From an uncultured Opitutia bacterium (GTDB lineage Bacteria; Verrucomicrobiota; Verrucomicrobiae; Opitutales; UBA953), in assembly GCA_903859115.1 (NCBI GenBank), contig CAIOLH010000142.1, positions 1 through 6,260 of the forward strand: 6,260 nt of DNA. Direction: 5' to 3'. The notes below the pieces were generated by a model. That model was not told where the DNA came from and made no database searches. It worked only from the letters and a program-made list of their open reading frames with translations. Numbering within the stretch: position 1 is the first letter of the stretch; each line of letters opens with the position of its first letter. The translations under genes and the position numbers were made by a program. Below, in pieces: positions 1-6,260 of this stretch.

Positions 1-41
1 AGAAAGTTAACAAGTGGCAGAGTAACGGCCTGTAGGTGTTA
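1..41. other. Unassigned sequence upstream of tRNA-Cys
   Basis: Only 41 bases precede the tRNA. One plus-strand frame is open from base 3 to a TAG at 33-35 and another from base 1 to a TAG at 40-42, so the tail of an upstream gene is possible, but ten to thirteen codons are too few to identify anything. I see no clear -10/-35 promoter and no end of another tRNA. The tRNA promoter may lie outside the window. Confidence 0.3.
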
Positions 42-116
42 GGCGCGGTAGCCAAGTGGTAAGGCCGGGCTCTGCAAAAGCCCCATGCGTCGGTTCAATT
101 CCGACCCGCGCCTCCA
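42..116 (+). tRNA. tRNA-Cys (anticodon GCA), CCA encoded
   Basis: Folds as a complete cloverleaf. The acceptor stem pairs 42-48 with 106-112 (7 bp). The D stem pairs 51-53 with 63-65, with GG at 58-59 in the loop. The anticodon stem pairs 67-71 with 79-83 around a loop whose anticodon GCA is at 74-76, reading Cys codons UGU and UGC. The variable loop is 84-88, and the T stem pairs 89-93 with 101-105 around a TTCAATT loop. The discriminator base is T113, i.e. U73, the main identity element for cysteinyl-tRNA synthetase, and CCA is genomically encoded at 114-116. The position 13/22 pair is an A-A mismatch (54 and 62), as I recall for E. coli tRNA-Cys, and the 15-48 pair is G-C (56 and 88). It converges with the arg operon. 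Confidence 0.97.
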
Positions 117-128
117 ATTTAAAGTAAC

Positions 129-157
129 AAAAAAGGCGTCCATCGGACGCCTTTTTT
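129..157. terminator. Bidirectional intrinsic terminator between tRNA-Cys and argG
   Basis: Six A residues (129-134) are followed by a perfect 7-bp G+C-rich inverted repeat (135-141 with 145-151), a three-base loop, and six T residues (152-157). Because the stem is flanked by an A run on one side and a T run on the other, RNA from either strand forms a hairpin followed by a U run. It starts 12 bases after the tRNA CCA end and lies 18 bases beyond the argG stop codon. The simplest reading is that it ends both the tRNA transcript (plus) and the arg operon transcript (minus), so argG would be the last gene of the operon. Confidence 0.88.
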
Positions 158-175
158 AATCGGTGGATCTTAAAC

Positions 176-1432
176 TTATCGAACGGTCTTACTTAAGTTC
201 TGCACGCCATTCACTTTGGAATTCACGCGTAAGCGTAAACCATTGAGGCGAATGAATCCGGTAGCATCGTCTTGATTGTAAGCCTTCGTGGGATCGGCTT
301 CCATCGTCGCGATGTGAGGATTATATAACGAGCGAGGACTCTTTCGGCCCGCCACGTAAGTACCACCTTTATACAACTTCACGCGCACTGTACCAGTGAC
401 GTTGCGTTGAGATTCAGTGATGAGTGCCTGTAAAGCTAAGCGCTCTGGGGCATACCAGAAACCATTGTAAACTATGGTCGCGTAACGCGGAACCAAGGAG
501 TCGCGCAAGTGCATGACTTCGCGATCCATAGTGAGAGATTCAATTTGGCGGTGAGCGAAATGTAAAATCGTGCCACCAGGAGTTTCGTAAACGCCGCGAC
601 TCTTCATACCGACGAAACGATTTTCTACCATGTCGACTCGACCGACGCCATGACGACCACCGATTTTATTCAGCGTGCGCATGACTCCGAGAGGATTCAT
701 CTTCTTACCGTTAACGGCGATACAATCACCTTGGCGGAATTCGAGTTCAACGTACTCAGGTTTATTCGGTGCGTCTTCAGGCGAAACGGAAAGTTTGAAC
801 ATAGCCTTATTCGCAGGGGCAAAAGCATCCATCCAAGGATCTTCTAAAATACCAGCCTCATAAGAGATGTGAAGGAGGTTTCGGTCCGATGAATAGGGCT
901 TTTTCGCACTCGCTTCGACGGGGATCTTATTCGCCGAGCAATAGGCAATCATTTCGGCACGACCTGGAAAATCGTTACGGAATTGTTCGTTACGCCAGGG
1001 TGCAATAATTTCTAAGTCAGGCGCTAAAGCTGCACAGGTTAATTCGAAACGTACTTGGTCATTACCCTTACCCGTAGCACCGTGAGCAATCGCCGTGGCA
1101 CCTTCTTTGCGCGCGATCTCAACCATGCGCTTAGCGATGAGTGGACGGGCAATGGATGTGCCGAGGTAATATTGGCCTTCGTAAATTGCGCCCGCTTGCA
1201 TCATCGGGAAAATAAAGTCGCGCGCGAATTCCTCTTGGAGGTCATCGATATAAAGTTTGGATGCACCGGTCTTGAGCGCTTTTTGCTTCAAGCCTTTCAA
1301 CTCATCTTCTTGGCCAATGTCGGCGCAGAATGCGATCATCTCAGCATTATGCTTATCCTTAATCCAAGATAGGAGAACGGAGGTGTCGAGTCCGCCCGAA
1401 TAGGCGAGGACGATTTTCTTTTTCTTACTCAT
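176..1432 (-). CDS. argG: Argininosuccinate synthase
   Basis: Cytoplasmic ATP-dependent ligase that joins citrulline and aspartate into argininosuccinate, releasing AMP and pyrophosphate; this is the penultimate step of arginine synthesis. The 418-residue product has the family landmarks in order: the ATP pyrophosphatase P-loop SGGLDTS at residues 12-18, [12 protein letters not shown] at 89-100 (citrulline/ATP site), [15 protein letters not shown] at 116-130 (aspartate/citrulline contacts), APWR at 144-147, [13 protein letters not shown] at 180-192, and YETPGGTIL at 282-290 in the C-terminal synthetase domain. Length is close to the roughly 400-residue bacterial type and shorter than the E. 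coli enzyme (about 447). The ATG places the P-loop near the N-terminus as expected. It starts 18 bases after the argF stop with no recognisable Shine-Dalgarno; a TTTAAA element (1438-1443) lies 5 bases upstream. It is last in the operon, with no argH after it. Confidence 0.98.
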   Translation of the reverse strand: MSKKKKIVLAYSGGLDTSVLLSWIKDKHNAEMIAFCADIGQEDELKGLKQKALKTGASKLYIDDLQEEFARDFIFPMMQAGAIYEGQYYLGTSIARPLIAKRMVEIARKEGATAIAHGATGKGNDQVRFELTCAALAPDLEIIAPWRNEQFRNDFPGRAEMIAYCSANKIPVEASAKKPYSSDRNLLHISYEAGILEDPWMDAFAPANKAMFKLSVSPEDAPNKPEYVELEFRQGDCIAVNGKKMNPLGVMRTLNKIGGRHGVGRVDMVENRFVGMKSRGVYETPGGTILHFAHRQIESLTMDREVMHLRDSLVPRYATIVYNGFWYAPERLALQALITESQRNVTGTVRVKLYKGGTYVAGRKSPRSLYNPHIATMEADPTKAYNQDDATGFIRLNGLRLRVNSKVNGVQNLSKTVR

Positions 1433-1450
1433 GGTATTTTAAATAGTAAA

Positions 1451-2395
1451 TTAGCGGTGACGGGTTAAATGGGCGAGAATCGCTTTTTGTACGTGGAGAC
1501 GATTTTCAGCTTGGTCAAAAATAATACTTTGCGGACTGGATAAAACCTCAGCGGTCACTTCTTCGCCGGGGTGAGCTGGCAAGCAGTGCATGAAGTAGGC
1601 GTCAGGTTTAGCCAATGCCATCAGCTTAGAATTCACCTGGTAAGGCTGCATGGTTTTAAGTCTTTCGGCCTTTTCAGCCTCCATACCCATACTCACCCAA
1701 ACATCGGTATAAACCATGTCGGCACCTTTAACCGCCGCGGCAGCATCGGTCGTGAAGGTAAAGGTTTCCTTCAGTCCATCTTTTTTCAGCTGCTGTTTTA
1801 TGGCTGCGGTGGGCTCATAGCCGGCTGGACCCGCTAAAGCGATTTCCACACCGAGAGCGGCTCCACCTAAAATAAATGAGTTCGCCATGTTGCAGGCCGT
1901 ATCACCCAAGAAGGCGACCTTGCGTCCTTTGAGTGAACTCGCAAAATTTTCGGGGTTTCCTTTGGACCAACGCTCAGCGAGCGTGAACATATCCGTCATA
2001 AACTGACAAGGATGCAGGAAATCGGATAACGCATTCACTACGGGCATTGTTCCGCTTTGCGCAAAATCTTCCAAGAGTTTGTGCTCATGACACCGAATAA
2101 CCATGCCGTGGAGATAACGTGATAAAACTTTCGCAGTATCTGCCACTGTTTCACCGCGGGAGATTTGCATATCATCGGCATTGAGCATGACAGGCTGTCC
2201 GCCGAGTTCATGAACGCCGACCTGAAAAGAAACCCGAGTCCGTGTGCTCTTTTTGAAAAAAAGTAAACCCCAGGACTGTTGGGCGAGATCCTGAGATTTC
2301 GCCTGACCTCTTTGCGATTTCAACAAAGCAGTCTGAGCAAAAATCGATTGGATTTCAGCCAAACTTAAATCGGTCTCTTTGAGGAAGTGACGCAT
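1451..2395 (-). CDS. argF: Ornithine carbamoyltransferase
   Basis: Transfers the carbamoyl group from carbamoyl phosphate to ornithine, giving citrulline, in the cytoplasm; family enzymes are usually trimers. The 314 residues match the usual length. Carbamoyl-phosphate motif STRTR is at 50-54 and HPCQ at 128-131. The ornithine loop DVWVSMG is at 231-237, and HCLP, which carries the catalytic cysteine (C271), is at 270-273. Keeping SMG favours true ornithine carbamoyltransferase over the N-acetyl- or N-succinylornithine enzymes, which differ there. This fits ArgJ upstream, which supplies free ornithine. One oddity: the asparagine pair of the ornithine site (GDARNNMGNS in E. coli, from memory) reads GDTACNMANS at 164-173, so the first Asn is Cys168 while the second, Asn169, is kept. 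The gene begins 68 bases after argD with no Shine-Dalgarno; TTTAAA at 2407-2412 lies 11 bases before the ATG. Confidence 0.97.
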   Translation of the reverse strand: MRHFLKETDLSLAEIQSIFAQTALLKSQRGQAKSQDLAQQSWGLLFFKKSTRTRVSFQVGVHELGGQPVMLNADDMQISRGETVADTAKVLSRYLHGMVIRCHEHKLLEDFAQSGTMPVVNALSDFLHPCQFMTDMFTLAERWSKGNPENFASSLKGRKVAFLGDTACNMANSFILGGAALGVEIALAGPAGYEPTAAIKQQLKKDGLKETFTFTTDAAAAVKGADMVYTDVWVSMGMEAEKAERLKTMQPYQVNSKLMALAKPDAYFMHCLPAHPGEEVTAEVLSSPQSIIFDQAENRLHVQKAILAHLTRHR

Positions 2396-2463
2396 GAGAG
2401 AAGGTGTTTAAATTACCTAGCGAAATGATTTTGGACAGGCGAAAATGTGCTGGAATAGTGATT

Positions 2464-3693
2464 TTATGCTACTTTCCACGCACTTAACACCTTATCGAAA
2501 ATTTCAACAGCTTCATTTAACTCAGCGATGGTTGCATTCAATGGAGGCAACAACCGAATCGCAATTCCGCTGGCAGGTACAGCCAAGAGTCCCGCTTCAC
2601 GTAAAGCGGCAACGACAGGAAGAGGGTCAATATTCATAGCCACACCCACCATATATCCTGTGCCCCGAATTTCTTTGATGATCGCTGGATATTTTTGGGC
2701 TAGTTTTTTCAGAGCTTCATGCCACGCAGGAGACTGAGCGGCCACCTGAGCAACGAGATTTTCACTTTCAATAATTTCGATTACAGCAAGAGCGGCAGCC
2801 GCAGCTAAAGCACCGCCACCAAACGTTGTACCATGTGAGCCTGGCTGAAAAAGTTCGTCATGCGGTGGAGCCATCCAAATAGCACCAATTGGAAATCCAC
2901 CACCGAGACCCTTCGCCATCGCAATCGCGTCAGGCTTAATCCCTGAGAATTCATAGGCAAAGAATTTACCGGTCCGACCAATACCACATTGAATTTCATC
3001 AATGAGTAATAAAACGTTTCTTTCCCGACAAATTTTTTGCAGTTGTTGTAAGAAAACAGGATCGGCTGGAAAAACGCCACCCTCCCCTTGAATGGTTTCT
3101 AATAACACTGCGGCGGTGTCGGTGGCACTGATAGCCTTATCCCAAGCAGCGATGTCGTTCAACGGAGCCGAGGAAAAGCCTGTCAATAGAGGCCTAAAGC
3201 CCGATTGGATTTTTTCCTGAGGAGTAGCAGACATGCCACCAAAGGTCCGTCCGTGAAACGCTTTTTCGGCGACGACAACACCGATACATTTACCTTCAAC
3301 ACCCGATTTTTTCTTACCGTGAAGTCTTGCGAGTTTTAAAAGTCCTTCGTTGGCCTCGGCGCCACTATTACAAAATAACAATCTTCCGGGTCCGCAATAC
3401 TTCACCAGAGACTCCGCCAACTTGCCTTGAGGCTCGTTCCGATAGAGATTACTGACGTGAATTAATTGAGCAGCCTGTTCGCTGATTTTTTTAACCATCG
3501 CAGGATGACAGTGGCCTACAGCGTTGACGGCGATTCCTGATGCGAAATCTAGGTAGGCTTTTCCTTGTGCATCCCAAACACGCGTACCTTTACCCTTCAC
3601 TAGAGTAATTGCTGGTGAAGAATAATTTTTAGCCAAAAATTGGCTGTAGAGTTTAGCAGACTCGTCGGACGAATGGACAGAGTCGGGTGACAT
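2464..3693 (-). CDS. argD: N-acetylornithine aminotransferase (class III, PLP-dependent)
   Basis: Transfers an amino group from glutamate to N-acetylglutamate semialdehyde, giving N-acetylornithine. In some bacteria ArgD also serves as the N-succinyl-diaminopimelate aminotransferase of lysine synthesis; the sequence cannot decide that here. The 409 residues are typical for class III aminotransferases. Visible landmarks are NSGAEANE (109-116) for cofactor phosphate binding, FHGRT (146-150), and LLIDEIQCGIGRTG (229-242) with Asp232 contacting the pyridine nitrogen. The Schiff-base lysine is K261 in AMAKGLGGGFPIG (258-270), and HGTTFGGG (287-294) also contacts phosphate. The ATG shares its A with the TAA stop of argB, a one-base overlap implying translational coupling. 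Position in the arg operon supports acetylornithine rather than GABA or ornithine as substrate. Confidence 0.96.
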   Translation of the reverse strand: MSPDSVHSSDESAKLYSQFLAKNYSSPAITLVKGKGTRVWDAQGKAYLDFASGIAVNAVGHCHPAMVKKISEQAAQLIHVSNLYRNEPQGKLAESLVKYCGPGRLLFCNSGAEANEGLLKLARLHGKKKSGVEGKCIGVVVAEKAFHGRTFGGMSATPQEKIQSGFRPLLTGFSSAPLNDIAAWDKAISATDTAAVLLETIQGEGGVFPADPVFLQQLQKICRERNVLLLIDEIQCGIGRTGKFFAYEFSGIKPDAIAMAKGLGGGFPIGAIWMAPPHDELFQPGSHGTTFGGGALAAAAALAVIEIIESENLVAQVAAQSPAWHEALKKLAQKYPAIIKEIRGTGYMVGVAMNIDPLPVVAALREAGLLAVPASGIAIRLLPPLNATIAELNEAVEIFDKVLSAWKVA

Positions 3694-3695
3694 TA
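3691..3695 (-). other. argB-argD stop/start overlap (TAATG)
   Basis: On the minus strand the argB stop TAA (3695-3693) and the argD start ATG (3693-3691) share one base. This is the only overlapping junction in the operon. The nearest purine-rich sequence upstream, GGAG, ends about 14 bases before the ATG, too far for a normal Shine-Dalgarno. Starting argD probably depends on ribosomes finishing argB, which would keep the two enzymes in proportion. The overlap is seen directly; coupling is inferred. Confidence 0.85.
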
Positions 3696-4574
3696 TGCGT
3701 GAACAATCTCCGTGCCGACACCCTTATCGGTAAAGACTTCTAAGAGTAATGAATGGGGAACCCGACCATCAATAAAGTGAACTCTCCGTACGCCTTCTTT
3801 GAGTGCCTTCACTGCGCTATCTACTTTGGGAATCATGCCACCAGCAATCACGCCCTTCTTCTTAAGCTCATCCACTTCACCAACTTTTAAAGTGGCAATC
3901 AATGTCGATGGGTCTTTTGGATCAGCCAATAAACCCGGCACATCGCTCATGAAAATGAGCCTTCTGGCCCGCAATGAATTAGCAATCGCGGCAGCAGCAA
4001 CATCCGCATTGGTATTATAAGGTTGGTCATCTCCATCCAATGCAATCGGTGAAACCACGGGGAGAAATCCATCCGCTAAAGCTTTTTTAATTAATTTTGC
4101 TTTTACGAATTTAATATCACCCACGAAACCTAGATCGATGGGGTTGCCAGCTTCGTCCGCGCTTAAAAGTTTTTCGCACAAGTTCACGTGATTCCCTGGC
4201 ATGCCGAGAGGATTAGCACCCCGACTCCGCAGTGAATCACAGATCTGTCCGTTGATTTCCTTGTTCAAAGTTTCTTCGACAATTTTTACAGTCGCGGCAT
4301 CAGTCACCCGCATACCCCCACGGAACTCGGATTTTATTCCGGCCGTTTCCATAGCCCGAGTAATGGCCTTACCTCCGCCGTGAACGACGACAACTTGAAT
4401 GCCGACGGCGGCGAGAAATGCAATGTCGGTAGCGACCCGGTCTCTGCCTTCAGGATTAGGATCATCCATAAAACTTCCGCCGTATTTAACCACGAAGGTG
4501 GAACCACGGAATTTTTGGATATAAGGAAGCGCTTCAAGAAGAACTTCAGCTTTATGAACAGCAGGCGTACTCAT
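3693..4574 (-). CDS. argB: N-acetylglutamate kinase (probably arginine-inhibited type)
   Basis: Phosphorylates N-acetyl-L-glutamate with ATP to N-acetylglutamyl-5-phosphate, usually the controlled step of the cyclic pathway. The 293 residues form an amino acid kinase fold: KYGG at 30-33 and VVVHGGG at 62-68 (phosphate-binding glycine loops), RVTD at 89-92, the N-acetylglutamate-site region [11 protein letters not shown] at 186-196, FMSDVPGL at 208-215 and GGMIPK at 245-250 (nucleotide site). It is about 35 residues longer than the arginine-insensitive E. coli enzyme (258, from memory). The extra length includes an N-terminal segment before KYGG (residues 5-23, probably helical), and the C-terminus carries [10 protein letters not shown] at 281-290. 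Both are features of hexameric enzymes inhibited by arginine, such as those of Thermotoga and Pseudomonas. The gene lies 53 bases after argJ; TTTAAA at 4583-4588 is 8 bases before the ATG and no Shine-Dalgarno is seen. Confidence 0.97.
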   Translation of the reverse strand: MSTPAVHKAEVLLEALPYIQKFRGSTFVVKYGGSFMDDPNPEGRDRVATDIAFLAAVGIQVVVVHGGGKAITRAMETAGIKSEFRGGMRVTDAATVKIVEETLNKEINGQICDSLRSRGANPLGMPGNHVNLCEKLLSADEAGNPIDLGFVGDIKFVKAKLIKKALADGFLPVVSPIALDGDDQPYNTNADVAAAAIANSLRARRLIFMSDVPGLLADPKDPSTLIATLKVGEVDELKKKGVIAGGMIPKVDSAVKALKEGVRRVHFIDGRVPHSLLLEVFTDKGVGTEIVHA

Positions 4575-4627
4575 CGGACAGATTTAAAAGTGAGGGTGGA
4601 AAGCCAACGGGCAATTGGAAAATAATC

Positions 4628-5857
4628 TTACTCGCTCTTGTTGTAGTTCACGTATCCGTCGGTGAGATCCGACGCGAGTAAACGGAAATGAGCTGAGCCG
4701 AGGTTCAGGTTGATTCTGACCTTAAACTGCCGAGCTTTTACAACTTCCTTCCACTTAGGCTTATTTTCTGGAATCGGACGTCCACCCATCACGGCGGGCA
4801 CGTCGTTATAATGGATATCTAATTTGGCTTCGTCTAAACCCGTCCGAGCATAGCCAGCGGCATCAGCCAAACGTCCCCAGTTAGGGTCCTCGCCAAACCA
4901 GGAAGATTTAACGAGCAATGAGTTGCCGATGGCCCGCGCAATTTTTTCGGCGTCTTCACGCGTACGCGCACCTTGAATTTCGACCGAAACGACTTTGGTA
5001 ATTTTTTCGCCATCACCGACAATTTTTTCTGCTAAAGCAAAACAGATTTTGTCTAACGCCTCTTGGAAAAGTTTTTGTAAATCAGCGTCAGCTTTTTCAT
5101 CAACGACTACTTTGGAAACGCCTGAGGCCATTAGAATCACCGTATCATTGGTCGACATATCACCATCAACACTCACACAGTTGAACGATTGCTGGGTAGC
5201 AGATAATAAAGATTTTTTGAGGTAGACTGGATTCACATCAGCGTCCGTAGCCACAAACGCCAACATCGTAGCCATGTTCGGCTCAATCATACCCGCACCT
5301 TTAGCAAACCCTGCGACTGTAACCTTTTTACCCTGCCAGATAAAAGAAGCTGTCGCTGTTTTAGGTCTGGTATCAGAGGTTAAAATCGATTCCGCGGCTC
5401 TCCGACCTTCGGTAGCTTTATTCGATAAATTCTGACTAGCTTTAGTTATACCTTGAGCGACTTTCGCCATCGGCAACAACTCGCCAATTCTTCCCGTTGA
5501 ACAAACGAGAAAAGCCTCACTAGGAGTACCGACCGCTTGGGCTGAAATTTCCGCCATCAGTTGAGCGTCAATATCACCTTGTTGAGAAGTACAAGCGTTA
5601 GCGTTACCGCTATTGGCGACGACTCCCCGGATTTTTCCTTTGGAGAGTAATAAAATATTTTGTGAATACCGGACCGGTGCGGCTTTGACGTCGTTCGTCG
5701 TAAATACGCCGGCGGCATGGCAAGGTTGGTCAGCGACAATCAAAGAGAGATCCAGCCGATCCAAATTCTTATTTCTAATATCGCACCCTGCTGCGCCGAC
5801 CCGGAAACCGGGGACGTCGGACAGACCTGCTGAATCATCAATAAAATCAATAGCCAT
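4628..5857 (-). CDS. argJ: Glutamate N-acetyltransferase / ornithine acetyltransferase
   Basis: Moves the acetyl group from N-acetylornithine to glutamate, releasing ornithine and regenerating N-acetylglutamate. Bifunctional members also use acetyl-CoA; sequence alone does not settle which type this is. The 409-residue precursor is expected to cleave itself before Thr197 in IEPNMATML (191-199), giving alpha and beta chains, with Thr197 the nucleophile. The oxyanion-hole motif STG is at 120-122, a substrate lysine lies at K186 in FAKGAGM, and GDGE is at 281-284. The N-terminal DVPGFRVGAAGCDIR (14-28) matches the family start and supports the ATG chosen. The C-terminus reads YVNYNKSE and stops: compared with the usual end of type YVxxNxxYRT it is about two residues short and lacks the final Tyr and Ser/Thr. 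The gene starts 14 bases after argC, with TATAAT six bases before its ATG and no Shine-Dalgarno. Confidence 0.97.
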   Translation of the reverse strand: MAIDFIDDSAGLSDVPGFRVGAAGCDIRNKNLDRLDLSLIVADQPCHAAGVFTTNDVKAAPVRYSQNILLLSKGKIRGVVANSGNANACTSQQGDIDAQLMAEISAQAVGTPSEAFLVCSTGRIGELLPMAKVAQGITKASQNLSNKATEGRRAAESILTSDTRPKTATASFIWQGKKVTVAGFAKGAGMIEPNMATMLAFVATDADVNPVYLKKSLLSATQQSFNCVSVDGDMSTNDTVILMASGVSKVVVDEKADADLQKLFQEALDKICFALAEKIVGDGEKITKVVSVEIQGARTREDAEKIARAIGNSLLVKSSWFGEDPNWGRLADAAGYARTGLDEAKLDIHYNDVPAVMGGRPIPENKPKWKEVVKARQFKVRINLNLGSAHFRLLASDLTDGYVNYNKSE

Positions 5858-5863
5858 AGTGGT

Positions 5864-5869
5864 ATTATA
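5864..5869 (-). promoter_or_regulatory. Possible -10 box for a leaderless argJ transcript
   Basis: The minus strand reads a consensus TATAAT, then six bases (5863-5858), then the argJ ATG. A -10 box at this spacing would place the transcription start at or next to the A of the start codon, giving a leaderless mRNA. Against it, about 17 bases upstream I see no TTGACA-like -35 sequence, and A+T-rich bases also precede the other genes here. It may simply be the A+T-rich start context shared by the operon. Confidence 0.25.
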
Positions 5870-5871
5870 AA

Positions 5872-6260
5872 TTAACGTAAGCCGGTGGTTTCATTCCAGC
5901 CCATCATCAGATTAAGAATTTGTACGGCCTGACCGCCGGCACCTTTCAATAAGTTATCGATGACTGAAGTGATAATTAAATTTCCAGTCCGTTCGTCAGC
6001 GACCACGGAAATCTCAATTTGATTGGAGTGAGCGACGTGAGCGGTGTCAGGAAAATCACCTGATTTTAAAATCGAAATGAAAGGCTTATCGGCAAAAGCT
6101 TTTTGCCAGCAACTTTCAACCTGAGCGGCGGTAGCTCCGTTAGCAGGAACGACAATCGTCGTCGAAATACCCCGGTGCATCGGAGCGAGGTGTGGATTAA
6201 ATTGCACGACGACTGATTTACCTGCAGCTCCGCTGAGTTGTTCTTCGATTTCCGCGATAT
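5872..6260 (-). CDS. argC: N-acetyl-gamma-glutamyl-phosphate reductase, C-terminal part (5' end outside window)
   Basis: NADPH-dependent reductase converting N-acetylglutamyl phosphate to N-acetylglutamate semialdehyde. The reading frame is open from the window edge to the TAA at 5874-5872; 128 full codons are visible, roughly the last third of a family of about 345 residues. It continues upstream of the internal GTG codon at 6207-6205, which is not the start. Visible landmarks, numbered from the first full codon, are EIEEQLSG (3-10), resembling the helix after the HRHxPEIE segment, then FNPHLAPMHRGI (20-31), matching the family signature FTPHLxPMxRGI. Near the end come NLLKGAGGQAVQ and the terminal NETTGLR, both typical. 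The NADP-binding domain and catalytic cysteine are outside. The first two bases of the cut codon fit a histidine (CAT) but do not prove it. The promoter and any arginine operator would lie beyond the window. Confidence 0.95.
   Translation of the reverse strand, partial: IAEIEEQLSGAAGKSVVVQFNPHLAPMHRGISTTIVVPANGATAAQVESCWQKAFADKPFISILKSGDFPDTAHVAHSNQIEISVVADERTGNLIITSVIDNLLKGAGGQAVQILNLMMGWNETTGLR

Noticed and set aside
42..116. tRNA-Cys as an integration site for a mobile element
   Set aside because: No integrase, no repeated tRNA 3' end and no foreign-looking sequence are visible beside it.
650..1372. Open frames on the plus strand opposite argG, up to 105 codons
   Set aside because: They lie antisense to a fully conserved gene, resemble no family I recognise, have no start context of their own, and are as expected by chance opposite coding sequence.
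1451..2395. argF as an N-acetylornithine or N-succinylornithine carbamoyltransferase
   Set aside because: The DVWVSMG loop of true ornithine enzymes is present, and ArgJ in the same operon produces free ornithine.
2396..2463. The 68-base argD-argF gap as a promoter, riboswitch or terminator
   Set aside because: I found no consensus promoter pair, no strong inverted repeat and no T run; only the TTTAAA element near the argF start stands out.
4575..4627. Possible hairpin CCAA/TTGG in the argJ-argB gap acting as a terminator or attenuator
   Set aside because: The stem is only four base pairs with no following T run, so it is unlikely to be functional.
2445..5870. Other short open frames on both strands within argD, argB and argJ
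   Set aside because: Each is covered by a well-supported gene in another frame, and the translations show no domain or motif.
1..6260. A previously undescribed system (defence, mobile element, repeat array or CRISPR)
   Set aside because: Every sizeable stretch is accounted for by conserved arginine genes, a tRNA and a terminator; no repeats or unexplained blocks remain.

Overview
The window holds most of an arginine biosynthesis operon on the minus strand. In transcription order it runs argC (3' part only, cut by the window edge), argJ, argB, argD, argF, argG. At the low-coordinate end it converges on a tRNA-Cys gene on the plus strand. One symmetrical hairpin flanked by A and T runs lies between the tRNA and argG and probably terminates transcription from both sides. 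Coding density is very high: the largest gap in the operon is 68 bases and no gene-free stretch reaches 300 bases.

Together the genes cover the route from N-acetylglutamate to argininosuccinate. ArgB phosphorylates N-acetylglutamate, ArgC reduces it to the semialdehyde, and ArgD transaminates it to N-acetylornithine. ArgJ moves the acetyl group from N-acetylornithine back to glutamate, releasing ornithine. ArgF carbamoylates ornithine to citrulline, and ArgG joins citrulline to aspartate. ArgH (argininosuccinate lyase), a classical ArgA and ArgR are not seen here. ArgJ implies the acetyl-recycling form of the pathway. ArgB has the N-terminal helix region and C-terminal end typical of arginine-inhibited enzymes, so feedback probably acts at that step.

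The organism is a bacterium with G+C near one half (estimated by eye). None of the five visible start codons has a convincing Shine-Dalgarno sequence; four instead have a short A+T-rich TTTAAA or TTTATAA element 5 to 11 bases upstream. The ArgB sequence style and the gene order would fit the Verrucomicrobiota/PVC group, possibly Opitutales, but this is a tentative impression from memory.

I see no new biological system. The region is ordinary core metabolism. The details most worth checking are the non-SD start contexts, a possible leaderless promoter before argJ, an ArgJ C-terminus lacking the usual last residues, and an Asn-to-Cys change in ArgF.
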